Positions 7,629 to 16,203 of a DNA stretch of 64,000 nt are shown one piece after another (position 1 is the first letter of the stretch; each line of letters opens with the position of its first letter). This stretch comes from Chlamydiales bacterium (lineage in GTDB: Bacteria; Chlamydiota; Chlamydiia; Chlamydiales; Rhabdochlamydiaceae). Both the position numbers and the translations under genes were made by a program. Location of the stretch: assembly GCA_016185065.1 (NCBI GenBank), contig JACPOL010000008.1:310001-374000 (forward strand), written 5' to 3'. Below the pieces are notes generated by a model. It had not been told where the DNA came from, made no database searches, and was given only the letters and a program-made list of their open reading frames with translations.

Positions 7629-8507
7629 GTCGAAATAGCCCTTTAAGTCTGGATAGCGGAATACATAGCCGCTCTTCAAGAGGCGTTTAGGCTCTACATT
7701 TGCACTTGTAAGAAGAAGCTCATTTGCCATCTCTCCAAGAAGAAGGCGTAGCACTGCAGCTGGAATGTGAAAGAAAGCAGGCCGATGCAGTTTTTCGGCA
7801 AGAAGCTTTGCAAACTCCTTTTGTGGCACAGAATGTGGAGAGCAGATGTTTACAGCTCCCCGTATATCCTGCTTTTGCAGAAGATGCGAAATTGCACCGA
7901 CCATATCCTCTACTGCCACCCAGGGCATGATCTGCAAGCCGCTTCCCAATCTACCTCCGAGACCTAAACGAAATGGAGTGAGCATCTTCTGAAGAGCGCC
8001 TCCTTTAGGGCTTAGACCTATTCCAAACCGCGCATGCACAACGCGTATTCCCGACTCCTCCGCGGTGGCTGTCGACTGCTCCCACCTGCCGCATAGATCA
8101 GCAAGAAATCCATTTCCTTTGGGACTCTCCTCGGTTAGAGGCTCCAGACCGCGATCTCCATAAAATCCGCAGGCGGAGGCTGTAATAAGCGTGTGAGGCG
8201 GCTGTTTTAGGCGCGTTAGAGCCTGGCTTAAAAGCCAGGTATCTCGGCATCTGCTGAGGAAGAGCCTGTTTTTCTGTGCGTGAGTCCACCTGTGCGCGGC
8301 GATGTTTTCTCCAGCGAGATGAACCAGAGCGTCGAAGCCCTCCATCTGCTCTCTATCAAACTGCCCCGTCTGCGGATCCCAAAACACGGAGCCCTCCGCC
8401 TGCGGCTTCGCGCGCACAAGCTTCCACACCTCATGTCCCTCCCCCTCTAGCCGCAAAACTAGAGCAGACCCCACAAGCCCACTTGAACCACTAACAAGTA
8501 TTTTCAT
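7614..8507 (-). CDS. TIGR01777-family NAD(P)-dependent epimerase (YfcH-like)
   Basis: 297 residues, the usual length. The N-terminal Rossmann motif is GSSGLVGSAL (about 7-16). LVHLAGENIAAHRW is the family signature, GFYGDRG carries the Tyr of the SDR-type active site, and the C-terminal DUF1731-like region has the conserved SANVEPKRLLKSGYVFRYPDL. The family is related to extended SDR sugar-nucleotide epimerases, but the substrate is unknown. It is convergent with the small helical gene (15-base overlap) and follows the large palindromic element at 8579-9110. Confidence 0.9.
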   Translation of the reverse strand: MKILVSGSSGLVGSALVLRLEGEGHEVWKLVRAKPQAEGSVFWDPQTGQFDREQMEGFDALVHLAGENIAAHRWTHAQKNRLFLSRCRDTWLLSQALTRLKQPPHTLITASACGFYGDRGLEPLTEESPKGNGFLADLCGRWEQSTATAEESGIRVVHARFGIGLSPKGGALQKMLTPFRLGLGGRLGSGLQIMPWVAVEDMVGAISHLLQKQDIRGAVNICSPHSVPQKEFAKLLAEKLHRPAFFHIPAAVLRLLLGEMANELLLTSANVEPKRLLKSGYVFRYPDLKGYFDSLII

Positions 8508-8578
8508 ATTTTTCTTCAGTTTAAAAATAACGCCTACGCCATAAAGCTATTTGTCGAACCTTTTCGAAGAGCCCAAAT

Positions 8579-9110
8579 AGACATGTCGGATGGTGTGCGC
8601 TGACGCCACACCTCCCGCGACCACCTTGCGCTTCACCTCGCTTTGCCAAACCGTGTGCTCGAAAACAGAGTGGGCCATTGCCCTACCCTGCACGCCTTCG
8701 GCTTTTCTGCGCTACGGTTTTGCTGTGCGATCTGAATCGATCGGCTGCTCATGCGCTCATACCCCGACGGACTAACGTCTCGGTTGCGGGGCCCCTTTCG
8801 CGTCAATCGCAGGGCTAGGCAAAGAGTTTGAAGAGAAAGGTCTTCAGTCTCTTTATCTGCAACTGCGACTGGACGCGAAAGGGACCCACGACGTAGGAAG
8901 TGGGATGAGCGCCTCGAGCAGCCAATCGATTCAGATCGCACAGCAAAATCGCACCCACAGGAGAGCGCGGTGAGCGCGTCAACGGGGTAGTACTGTGTAC
9001 ACCCCTTCTCCGAGGACGCGATTTGGCAAAGCGAGGTGAAGCGCAAGGGGGTCGCTGGGGGGCTCCGAGAGAAGGCCGAAGGCCTATCTCCTAGCCAACC
9101 CGACATGTCT
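8579..9110. repeat. 532-bp giant palindromic element, copy A
   Basis: It begins AGACATGTCGG and ends CCGACATGTCT, and is the near-exact reverse complement of 32636-33167 (same length, a handful of substitutions and balanced indels by eye). Internally it is one imperfect palindrome: CTTGCGCTTCACCTCGCTTT near the left end pairs with its complement near the right end, GATCTGAATCGATCGGCTGC pairs with its counterpart, and the centre is GAAGAG...CTTC. Several frames of 60-157 codons run through it but arise from the symmetry and high GC; none has a convincing start. It fills the gap between the epimerase and the DUF378 gene. Confidence 0.9.
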
Positions 9111-9149
9111 CCTCAGCGAAATTACATATTTACAGCTTATTAAATGTAG

Positions 9150-9178
9150 AAGCCTCTTCGGGAAACCCGAAGAGGCTT
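9150..9178 (-). terminator. Stem-loop after the DUF378 gene
   Basis: A perfect 13-base-pair stem, AAGCCTCTTCGGG / CCCGAAGAGGCTT with an AAA loop, lies just after the stop of the minus-strand DUF378 gene. The T tract is poor, so termination is likely but not certain. Confidence 0.55.
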
Positions 9179-9188
9179 GATTAGGGGC

Positions 9189-9440
9189 CTATCGGCAGCA
9201 GCCGCCGCCCTTCTTGTCGGATTTGCATGAGCAGCCTGATCCACAGGATTTGCAGCAGCAGAGTTTAAGGCTCCAGACGCCAGCTAGACCGATGATCGAG
9301 TAGATCACACGGCTCATCCAGTTGGTGTTGCCTTTGCAGAGCCAAGCAACTAGGTCGAATTGGAAAAAGCCCCAAAGTCCCCAGTTAAGAGCACCAATTA
9401 CAACGAGAAACATAGCAACAGTACTAACACACTTCTTCAT
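9189..9440 (-). CDS. DUF378 membrane protein with cysteine-rich tail
   Basis: 83 residues. Residues 1-62 match the DUF378 pattern: ALNWGLWGFFQFDLVAWL followed by a second hydrophobic helix IIGLAGVWSL. The tail (about 63-83) is unusual, with ten or so Cys among Lys, Gly and Ser (CCCKSCGSGCSCKS...GGGCC). DUF378 proteins are small two-helix membrane proteins of unknown role. The tail could bind metal or crosslink by disulfides; that is inference. The start ATG has GAGGAT upstream. It is followed on its strand by a strong stem-loop and shares direction with the BPL_N gene, eight bases away. Confidence 0.8.
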   Translation of the reverse strand: MKKCVSTVAMFLVVIGALNWGLWGFFQFDLVAWLCKGNTNWMSRVIYSIIGLAGVWSLKLCCCKSCGSGCSCKSDKKGGGCCR

Positions 9441-9448
9441 AGAATCCT

Positions 9449-10204
9449 CTATTGTTTGAGATTTATGTTCAGTCTCTTCAAAACTTCTTGGAAGATCTCT
9501 CTTCTCTTATTCTCAGCTTTCTCAAGAAGCGGATAGACACGCTCAAAATAGCGGCTTCCGCGTCCGAGCAGAGCAGAGTTGAATTCGATATGCACTCCAC
9601 TTAAAAGTGCTCTTCCATTTCCAACTTTACACTCAATCATCGCTGCGGGACGCTCTTCGAGATTGAGATATGAACTTAAAATCCGCACATTCGAAAATTG
9701 GTGCGGAGATTCAAAATAGCAGCCTCCGTTAAAATAGGCAAAGCACTCTTCATCTCCCCAAGAGATGTGAGCAGCTTCGACCCCCTGATCGTTTTCGTAG
9801 CTGTACTTCCCAGGACCATAAGCGGGGCCAACGGCAATGCCCGGATAGAGCTCGAGAGACCTTCTTCCGCAAACTTGGAGTCTGCCCCCTTTTTCGAATT
9901 CTATCGATTCGGATGCGAAGTAGGCGCCCGCGCAGAGTCCCAAATAGGAGCCCCCCGCCTCTACAAACCTGCGTATCTTCTGTGTCCCGATTCCATCAAG
10001 TGCAGAGTGGTAGTAGACATCTCTTCCCCCAGGCATAACTACAAGCGCCGTCTCCTTTTCCCAAGGATCGGTAATCAGCTGTTTGGCATCCATGCGCTTA
10101 ATAGTGTGCTGGGTTAGATCAACCTCCTGCTGGAGGCCTTTAACAGTCTGACGCAGGGCTTCTCCCGAAACTCCCTGGTCTACATAGACAATGATATCGC
10201 GCAT
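9449..10204 (-). CDS. BPL_N domain protein (glutamine amidotransferase-like, biotin-ligase N-domain type)
   Basis: 251 residues, consisting of the BPL_N domain (PF09825) seen at the N-terminus of eukaryotic biotin protein ligases and in stand-alone bacterial proteins. Visible motifs are VVMPGGRDVYY, the nucleophile-elbow GLCAGAYFAS with the expected Cys, and a late GVHIEF. The catalytic biotin-ligase domain is absent. Chlamydia carries a similar stand-alone protein annotated as biotin protein ligase (CT035). The reaction is unknown; the class I amidotransferase fold is clear. The start has GAGGGAA upstream. Divergent from gatC. Confidence 0.85.
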   Translation of the reverse strand: MRDIIVYVDQGVSGEALRQTVKGLQQEVDLTQHTIKRMDAKQLITDPWEKETALVVMPGGRDVYYHSALDGIGTQKIRRFVEAGGSYLGLCAGAYFASESIEFEKGGRLQVCGRRSLELYPGIAVGPAYGPGKYSYENDQGVEAAHISWGDEECFAYFNGGCYFESPHQFSNVRILSSYLNLEERPAAMIECKVGNGRALLSGVHIEFNSALLGRGSRYFERVYPLLEKAENKRREIFQEVLKRLNINLKQ

Positions 10205-10206
10205 AC

Positions 10207-10235
10207 TTGACTATTCCCTCTAAGATGATTAACAT
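10207..10235 (+). promoter_or_regulatory. Possible promoter of gatCAB
   Basis: TTGACT (10207-10212), a 17-base spacer and TAACAT (10230-10235), 34 bases before the gatC ATG. The -35 is good and the -10 is mediocre. Confidence 0.4.
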
Positions 10236-10268
10236 ATCCACCATTATCTTTATTTTGTAAATACCACT

Positions 10269-10565
10269 ATGACCGAGTTCGACGAAAAGGACCTGCTGAA
10301 GCTCACAAAACTCTGTCGTATCGAGTGTTCTGAGGCTGAGCAAAAAAAACTTTTACACAGCCTGAGAAATATTCTCTCCTACATCGATCAGTTAAAAGCT
10401 GTTGATACTGAAGATGTTGCGCCATGCAGAAGCGTACTTGAAACCCAAGTTAATGTGACCCGCGAGGATAGAGTGGAGGGCCTTTTAAGCCGCGAGCTCT
10501 TTCTATCCAACGCCCCTGCCCACACGGGAGGAATGGTACGCGTACCCCCGGTGATGAAACCATGA
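10269..10565 (+). CDS. gatC: Asp/Glu-tRNA amidotransferase subunit C
   Basis: 98 residues, the usual size. GatC wraps around GatA and stabilises the GatCAB complex that converts misacylated Glu-tRNA(Gln) and Asp-tRNA(Asn) to the amidated forms. Typical features are LLKLTKLCRIECSEAE, the helix with ILSYIDQLKAVDTEDVAP, and the C-terminal VTREDRV and VRVPPVM. It is the first gene of the operon, overlapping gatA by four bases (ATGA at 10562). Gene order gatC-gatA-gatB is as in Chlamydia (CT002-CT004). Confidence 0.95.
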   Translation: MTEFDEKDLLKLTKLCRIECSEAEQKKLLHSLRNILSYIDQLKAVDTEDVAPCRSVLETQVNVTREDRVEGLLSRELFLSNAPAHTGGMVRVPPVMKP

Positions 10566-12043
10566 CAGATAAAACAAAAATTCACGAACTCTCAGCAACC
10601 GCCCTAACATCTGCTTTTAAAAGCGGAGCTCTTTCAGCTGTTGAAATCGTTGAAAACAGCCTATCTCGCATAGAGAAGATCGACCCAAAAACAGAGGCCT
10701 TTCTAGCCGTCTTTAAAGAGCGCGCTCGTAAAAAAGCAGAGGCTCTAGACGAGAAGCGCAAGGCGGGCAAGCCTCTTGGCAAGCTGGCGGGGGTCCCTGT
10801 TGCACTGAAAGATAATATGCATGTGAAGGGAGAGCTGACTACCTGTGGTTCTCGCTTTCTTGCTAACTACCGTGCCGTTTTTGATGCGACTGTAACCTCT
10901 CTTCTGGAAGAGGAGGATGCTCTTCTCATCGGCAAGACAAATCTCGATGAGTTTGCGATGGGCTCTTCAACTGAAAATTCTGCATTTCACCCAACTAGAA
11001 ATCCCTGGAATCTCTCCTGCTCTCCAGGGGGCTCGTCTGGAGGTTCAACAGCCGCCGTCTCAGCGCGCCTCTGCCCTCTGGCCTTAGGCAGCGATACAGG
11101 CGGTTCTATCCGCCAGCCCGCAGCATTTTGCGGCACTGTTGGTTTTAAGCCTACTTACGGCAGAGTCTCCCGTTACGGACTAGTCGCCTTCGCCTCCTCT
11201 CTGGATCAGATCGGCCCTCTTGCGAACTCTGTTGAGGACGCGGCTCTCATGATGGAGGTCATTGGACGCCACTGCGAAAAGGATTCAACAAGCATCAATC
11301 ACCCAGCAGAGCCCTATTCGAAACACCTTTCCGATAACATGTCTGGAAAGAAGATCGGGGTGCCATGGAGCTTTCTCGAAGATTTAAATCCCGAGATGCA
11401 AGAGGCCTTCAAGCAGGCTGTTCAAACATTTAAAAGCCTAGGCGCTGAGATCATCGACATCGACCTTAACGTGCTTAAGCATTCGATCGCCACCTACTAC
11501 ATCGTCGCAACCGCCGAAGCCTCTACCAACCTGGCGCGATTCGATGGAATCCGTTACGGAGTGCGCTCTCCGCGTGCAACGACCCTAGATGAGATCTACG
11601 ACTTCTCTAAACAAGAGGGGTTTGGCCCTGAAGTGAAAAATCGCATCCTACTTGGGACCTACGTGCTCTCTTCAGGATACCAGGACGCCTACTACAAAAA
11701 GGCGCAGAAGGTGCGCGCGCTTATCATTAAAAAACTGAGAGAGGCCTTTACCCGCTGCGATGCGATCTCAATGCCCTCATGCCCCTTCCCTGCGTTTACA
11801 ATTGGCGCTATCCAAGAGCCGCTACAGATGTACCTACAGGACATTTATACGATCTGCGCTAATCTGGCAGGCATCCCAGCTATCAACGTTCCTTGCGGTC
11901 TTAGCAGAGATAAAAAACCTCTGGGAATTCAGCTACTCGGGCCTGTGATGCACGATAAGGTCATCTTAAGTCTTGCGCACGCTTTCGAGAAACAGACAAA
12001 ATTCTCTTACAATCCACCAGCTGCTTCTGGAGTCTTCTCATGA
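10562..12043 (+). CDS. gatA: Asp/Glu-tRNA amidotransferase subunit A
   Basis: 493 residues. This amidase-signature subunit hydrolyses Gln to supply ammonia to GatB. The Ser-cisSer-Lys triad is intact: Lys83 in VPVALKDN, Ser158 in SPGGSSGGS and Ser182 in GSDTGGSIRQPA. The spacing agrees with characterised GatA enzymes. It overlaps gatC and gatB by four bases each. No anomalies. Confidence 0.97.
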   Translation: MTDKTKIHELSATALTSAFKSGALSAVEIVENSLSRIEKIDPKTEAFLAVFKERARKKAEALDEKRKAGKPLGKLAGVPVALKDNMHVKGELTTCGSRFLANYRAVFDATVTSLLEEEDALLIGKTNLDEFAMGSSTENSAFHPTRNPWNLSCSPGGSSGGSTAAVSARLCPLALGSDTGGSIRQPAAFCGTVGFKPTYGRVSRYGLVAFASSLDQIGPLANSVEDAALMMEVIGRHCEKDSTSINHPAEPYSKHLSDNMSGKKIGVPWSFLEDLNPEMQEAFKQAVQTFKSLGAEIIDIDLNVLKHSIATYYIVATAEASTNLARFDGIRYGVRSPRATTLDEIYDFSKQEGFGPEVKNRILLGTYVLSSGYQDAYYKKAQKVRALIIKKLREAFTRCDAISMPSCPFPAFTIGAIQEPLQMYLQDIYTICANLAGIPAINVPCGLSRDKKPLGIQLLGPVMHDKVILSLAHAFEKQTKFSYNPPAASGVFS

Positions 12044-13503
12044 CCGACATCCTCTACGAATCTTGGCAGCCCGTTATCGGCCTTGAGATCCATGTGCAAC
12101 TAAACACGAAGTCGAAGATGTTTAGCACAGCTCCGAACCGTTTTGGCGACGAGCCCAATACCAACATCACAGAGGTGTGCACAGGTCAGCCAGGCTCTCT
12201 TCCCGTGATCAACAAGGAGGCCGTCCGCAAAGCCGTACAATTCGGCTGCGCAGTAGGCGCGCGTGTGCAGCACTTCAGCAAGTTCGACCGCAAATCCTAC
12301 TTCTACCCTGACAGCCCAAGAAATTTTCAGATCACGCAGTATGATGAGCCGATTATTTTAGGTGGTGCCATTACGGCGGATGTTGAGGGAGTAACAAAGC
12401 ACTTTCTTATCAACCGCGCACATCTAGAAGATGATGCTGGCATGTTGAAACACTTTAGCAACTTCGCAGGTGTCGACTACAATCGTGCAGGTGTTCCACT
12501 TCTCGAAATCGTCTCAGAACCTTGCATACACTCTCCTAAGGAAGCTGCGAGCTATGCGATGGCAATACGCGCCATCATGCTCTATCTCGACGCCTCAGAC
12601 TGCAACATGGATGAGGGATCGCTCCGCTTTGATGTGAACATCTCAGTTCGGCCAAAAAATGAGAGCACTCTTCGCAACAAGATCGAGATTAAAAACCTCA
12701 ACTCCTTTACTCACATGGAGATGGCGATCGAATCTGAAATTCGCCGCCAGATCCGCGCCTACACTCTCCAGCCTCATGAGAATCCCGATCTGGTAATTTC
12801 CAAAGGAACCTACCGTTTCGACTTAGAAAAAAAGGAGACGGTTCTGATGCGCCAGAAAGAAGAGGCGGCCGACTACCGCTACTTCCCGGAGCCAGACCTT
12901 CCTCCCCTTCTTCTCTCTGATGCTTACATCGAAGAAATACGCGGATCGCTCCCAGAACTGCCACATCAGAAGTTTAAGCGCTACATCGAAGAGCTAAAAC
13001 TTACCCCCTACTCTGCTTCGGTTCTCATCAATGAGAAGCCTCTATCCGACTACTTCGAAGAGGCGCTAAAAAAATGCTCCAATGCGAAGAGCCTATGCAA
13101 TTGGATCACCATCGAATTCGCAGGCCGCGTAAAAGAGAGCGGCAGAACGATTCAAGAAGCTGGCATCCGCAGCGAGTATGTCGCAAAGCTCGTCAACTTA
13201 ATCGACAAGGGAACAATTACGGGTAAGATCGCAAAACTCGTCGCAGACGAGATGATGCTGCACCCAGAAAAAGATCCCGAAGAGATCGTAAAAGAGAATC
13301 CAGACTTCCTCCCCGTACACGAGACCGCCTCGATCGAGCCGATCGTCGATCAGGTGCTTCTAGACAACCCGCAATCGATTGCAGACTTCAAGGCCGGCAA
13401 GGGCCGCGCCTTCGACTTCCTCGTCGGACAAGTGATGAAGCAGACCAAAGGCAAGGCCTCTCCCACTGTTGTTGGCGAGCTGCTCACCAAAAAGCTGAAA
13501 TAA
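12040..13503 (+). CDS. gatB: Asp/Glu-tRNA amidotransferase subunit B
   Basis: 487 residues, full length. It opens with QPVIGLEIHVQLNTKSKMFS, the first strand of the GatB kinase-like catalytic cradle, and contains YPDSPRNFQITQYD, RAHLEDDAGMLKH and DYNRAGVPLLEIVSEP, all typical of GatB. The C-terminal YqeY-like tail domain (about 340-487) is present. It is the last gene of gatCAB, followed by the repeat-rich transposon region. Confidence 0.97.
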   Translation: MTDILYESWQPVIGLEIHVQLNTKSKMFSTAPNRFGDEPNTNITEVCTGQPGSLPVINKEAVRKAVQFGCAVGARVQHFSKFDRKSYFYPDSPRNFQITQYDEPIILGGAITADVEGVTKHFLINRAHLEDDAGMLKHFSNFAGVDYNRAGVPLLEIVSEPCIHSPKEAASYAMAIRAIMLYLDASDCNMDEGSLRFDVNISVRPKNESTLRNKIEIKNLNSFTHMEMAIESEIRRQIRAYTLQPHENPDLVISKGTYRFDLEKKETVLMRQKEEAADYRYFPEPDLPPLLLSDAYIEEIRGSLPELPHQKFKRYIEELKLTPYSASVLINEKPLSDYFEEALKKCSNAKSLCNWITIEFAGRVKESGRTIQEAGIRSEYVAKLVNLIDKGTITGKIAKLVADEMMLHPEKDPEEIVKENPDFLPVHETASIEPIVDQVLLDNPQSIADFKAGKGRAFDFLVGQVMKQTKGKASPTVVGELLTKKLK

Positions 13504-13554
13504 CTCGCCTGCAAATAGAGATTTCGCCACGGTAGCGATGAAAGAAGTTTGTGT

Positions 13555-13775
13555 CGCCGCTTCCGCGGCTAAGAATAAGGTGGAGGGTGTTATTGTTCCC
13601 CACGTTCCGCTTCGCTTCACGCGGGGCTAGCGCCTGACATCGCTTCCGCGATTAAGAAAAGGATCCCGTTCTCTTAGCCACGGCAGTGGCGTAAGGCGCT
13701 AGCCCCGCGTGAAGCGAAGCGAAACGTGGGGAATGAAAGCCCTCCCCTCCTTCTCTCCGAGCCACGGAAGTGGCG
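13555..13775. repeat. 221-base direct repeat left of the transposase, built of palindromes
   Basis: Nearly identical to 14337-14557, same orientation and same length. Inside it, CCCCACGTTCCGCTTCGC... at 13598-13634 pairs with its complement at 13695-13731 (37 bases, one mismatch). Smaller GCCACGG..GTGGC motifs flank these. Relatives lie at 14561-14597 and 22726-22893. Confidence 0.9.
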
Positions 13776-13858
13776 AAAGAGGGCTGTTGAGAAAAAAATC
13801 GATATAAACAAGATATTTTATTATAAAATTTCTGTGAAATATCAAGCAAAGAAAGAGC

Positions 13859-14311
13859 ATGTCTCATTCGTATAGAATTCATTTTTTCCATCTTATCTGG
13901 TCCACGAGAGAGCGGCGCTGCTGGATTACCTCCGGACTTCAATCTTCTCTCTATTCATACATAGGAGGAATCGTTAAGAAACAAAACGGCCATTTGATAG
14001 AAGTTGGAGGAATGTCTGATCATATCCATTTATTAGTGGAGGTCAGTAATCTGGATAAATTTTCTCACCTCATTCGAGATGTAAAAGCAAGCTCATCACT
14101 TTGGATTCACAAGCAGTCTCATGATCTAAAAGATTTTGCATGGCAAGAAGGTTATGGATCCTTTTCTGTTAGTTTTTCAGGTTTGGAAGAAGTAAAAAAG
14201 TATATTCAGAATCAGAAACAACATCATTCGACGATGTCATTCGAGGAAGAATATCTTAAATTTCTAGCGTGCCATAGAGTAAAATACGACGATCGATTTG
14301 TCCTGGGATGA
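13859..14311 (+). CDS. tnpA: IS200/IS605-type Y1 transposase TnpA
   Basis: 150 residues, a normal length and apparently intact. The HUH pair is His55 and His57 in MSDHIHLLV, and the catalytic Tyr is most likely Tyr115 in VKKYIQNQKQHH. The block FAWQEGYGSFSVS is typical of this transposase group. Y1 transposases cut and rejoin single-stranded DNA at hairpins through a phosphotyrosine bond. There is no adjoining tnpB. The leader is AT-rich, with AAAGAAAGAG before the ATG. Because the gene is surrounded by palindrome families present elsewhere, it may act as a REP-associated (RAYT-like) transposase rather than as a simple insertion sequence. Confidence 0.9.
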   Translation: MSHSYRIHFFHLIWSTRERRCWITSGLQSSLYSYIGGIVKKQNGHLIEVGGMSDHIHLLVEVSNLDKFSHLIRDVKASSSLWIHKQSHDLKDFAWQEGYGSFSVSFSGLEEVKKYIQNQKQHHSTMSFEEEYLKFLACHRVKYDDRFVLG

Positions 14312-14336
14312 CTCTTTATTTTTCGCAAACTCCTGA

Positions 14337-14557
14337 CGCCGCTTCCGCGGCTAAGAATAAGGTGGAGGGTGTTATTGTTCCCCACGTTCCGCTTCGCTTC
14401 ACGCGGGGCTAGCGCCTGACATCGCTTCCGCGATTAAGAAAAGGATCCCGTTCTCTTAGCCACGGAAGTGGCGCAAGGCGCTAGCCCCGCGTGAAGCGAA
14501 GCAGAACGTGGGGAATGGAAGCCCTCCCCTCCTTCTCTCCGAGCCACGGAAGTGGCG
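14337..14557. repeat. 221-base direct repeat right of the transposase
   Basis: Direct copy of 13555-13775 at an offset of exactly 782 bases with only a few substitutions. It is followed at 14561-14597 by one more 37-base GGCGCTAGCCCCGCGTGAAG arm, close to the start of the TolC-like gene. Confidence 0.9.
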
Positions 14558-14649
14558 CAAGGCGCTAGCCCCGCGTGAAGCAAAGCGGAACGTGGGGAGT
14601 TTTTTTAGTTGAACGGAATTTGAAAGCGTTCTAAGAAGGGTTCTACTGT

Positions 14650-16203
14650 ATGAGAAATACAACCCTTCTATCTTCTACTTTTGGTATTTTATTGTTGTGC
14701 ACGGGCTGCTTGCCCGATAGCGCTGTCTTGTCGCCGAATAGCTTTGCGCCAACTACATCGGATAAGTACTGGACGCCACGTGAAGAGCCGAAACTTCGTC
14801 GACTTTTCCCCGTTACCTATCCCGAACAAGAGTCGCCACTTACACTAGCTGAGCTGGTCGATATCGCACTTCGCAACAACACCCAAACGCAACTGACATG
14901 GGCGCAGGCCAGAGAGGCTGCTGCGAAGTATGGACAGTCGCAAAGCCCTCTCTTTCCTACAGCCACTGGCGTCTTTAACTACGAGCACCTACGCATCCCA
15001 ATTTTTATTAGCCCAGCTTTTAACCCTCCAGGATTGCAGACCGCTCCAACCCCTACCAACCTCCAAGAGGTCATCTACAGCCAGTGGGGCCCTGCGCTGC
15101 AACTCTCCTACCAGGTTCTAGACTTTGGACAGACGCGGCTCACCAGCCTTGCAGCGCGAGAAGCGCTCTACTACGCGGATTTCACTCACAACCGCGCCAT
15201 CCAAAATGTACTGCAGACGATTACCCTCGACTATTACAGCTACCTCTACCAGAAGCAGCTTCTTGACGCCTATCAGGCAGATGTTGAGACAGCGAAGACG
15301 ACACTTCAATCGGCAGATCAGAAGCTAACGAGCGGTGTTGCCGACGTCTCCGACGTGCTGCAAGCTACAACAGATCTAATGCAGAAAGAGACCCTCTTTG
15401 TAGAGCAGAAGCAAGAAGTGGAAAATGCCTACGCCACACTTTTAAACGACATGGGACTTCCAGCGACCTTCTGCTTCAATGTTGAAGGGCTTCCCAAAGA
15501 CCTCCCCAACGAGCCGATGATTAAGAATGTCGACGATCTACTAACTCTTGCACTGCAAGAGCGATACGATTTAAAAGCAGGAGAGTCTGATCTGAAGTCG
15601 AAGGAGTACGCGGTAAAAGCTGCAACGCAGGCCTTCTATCCGACGGTCCAGTTCAACTTCAACATCGGCCGCACCTACTTTACAGGAGGCGTGCACGATA
15701 ACTACGACTACATCGCAGCCCTCTCGCTCAACTTCCCTCTCTTCAGCGGCTTTCAGACTATTAACAATCTGCGTCAAGCGCGCGCAAAAAGAGATGAGTC
15801 GTCAGCAACTTTAAGACAGAAGCAGCTCTCAATTATCAAAGAGATCACCACATCCCACTATAATGTAAAAGTCTCTCATCAAGCACTCACCTACGCGGAC
15901 AAGTATCTTAAAGCTGCGGCCAAACAGTACAGAGTCTCTCTCAGCAAATACAAGGCCGGCACAGCAAACATTATCGATGTGATCTCAGCTCAGAGCTTTC
16001 TTTCCGATGCGCGTGCAAAACTCGCAAACGGCCAGCAGCAGTGGTACACATCACTTGCAACCCTTGCCTATGCAACGGGCATTCATACTCAAAATGTTGT
16101 CGACAGTATCGTTCAACCAGCTCCTGCCATTAGAGCCTCGACGATTGAAGAGGTCGGTTATCCAAAGTGCAGCGAGCATCCAAACTCGGAGGAGCTCCCA
16201 TGA
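14650..16203 (+). CDS. TolC-like outer membrane efflux lipoprotein
   Basis: 517 residues. The N-terminus has a lipoprotein signal with lipobox LCTGC (Cys20), as in OprM/CusC-type channels. Two outer membrane efflux protein repeats follow (about 75-275 and 295-490), containing LAELVDIALRNNTQTQLTWAQ, YQVLDFGQTR and the matching LSLNFPLFSGFQ of the second repeat. The channel forms the outer membrane end of a tripartite pump. The stop overlaps the start of the adaptor gene (ATGA at 16200), and the RND pump follows, so all three parts are in one operon. The start ATG follows the transposon-associated repeats by about 50 bases. Confidence 0.9.
   Translation: MRNTTLLSSTFGILLLCTGCLPDSAVLSPNSFAPTTSDKYWTPREEPKLRRLFPVTYPEQESPLTLAELVDIALRNNTQTQLTWAQAREAAAKYGQSQSPLFPTATGVFNYEHLRIPIFISPAFNPPGLQTAPTPTNLQEVIYSQWGPALQLSYQVLDFGQTRLTSLAAREALYYADFTHNRAIQNVLQTITLDYYSYLYQKQLLDAYQADVETAKTTLQSADQKLTSGVADVSDVLQATTDLMQKETLFVEQKQEVENAYATLLNDMGLPATFCFNVEGLPKDLPNEPMIKNVDDLLTLALQERYDLKAGESDLKSKEYAVKAATQAFYPTVQFNFNIGRTYFTGGVHDNYDYIAALSLNFPLFSGFQTINNLRQARAKRDESSATLRQKQLSIIKEITTSHYNVKVSHQALTYADKYLKAAAKQYRVSLSKYKAGTANIIDVISAQSFLSDARAKLANGQQQWYTSLATLAYATGIHTQNVVDSIVQPAPAIRASTIEEVGYPKCSEHPNSEELP

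Larger units (their letters stand above)
13555..14597 (+). mobile_element. IS200/IS605-type element flanked by REP-like palindromes
   Basis: A Y1 transposase gene lies between two 221-base direct repeats made of palindromes, with an additional 37-base palindrome arm at 14561-14597. IS200/IS605 and REP-associated Y1 transposases recognise subterminal hairpins as single-stranded DNA, so the palindromes are the expected substrate. The exact element ends are not determined. It is inserted between gatB and the efflux operon. Confidence 0.75.

Noticed and set aside
8633..9106. A 157-codon minus-strand frame and several shorter frames in the 532-bp element, with counterparts in copy B.
   Set aside because: Both arms of the palindrome give similar peptides because the DNA is self-complementary. 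There is no good ribosome site, and the two copies differ by indels that break the frames.
13555..14597. CRISPR array suggested by repeated palindromes.
   Set aside because: Repeat spacing is irregular, spacers are repeats themselves, and no cas genes are present.
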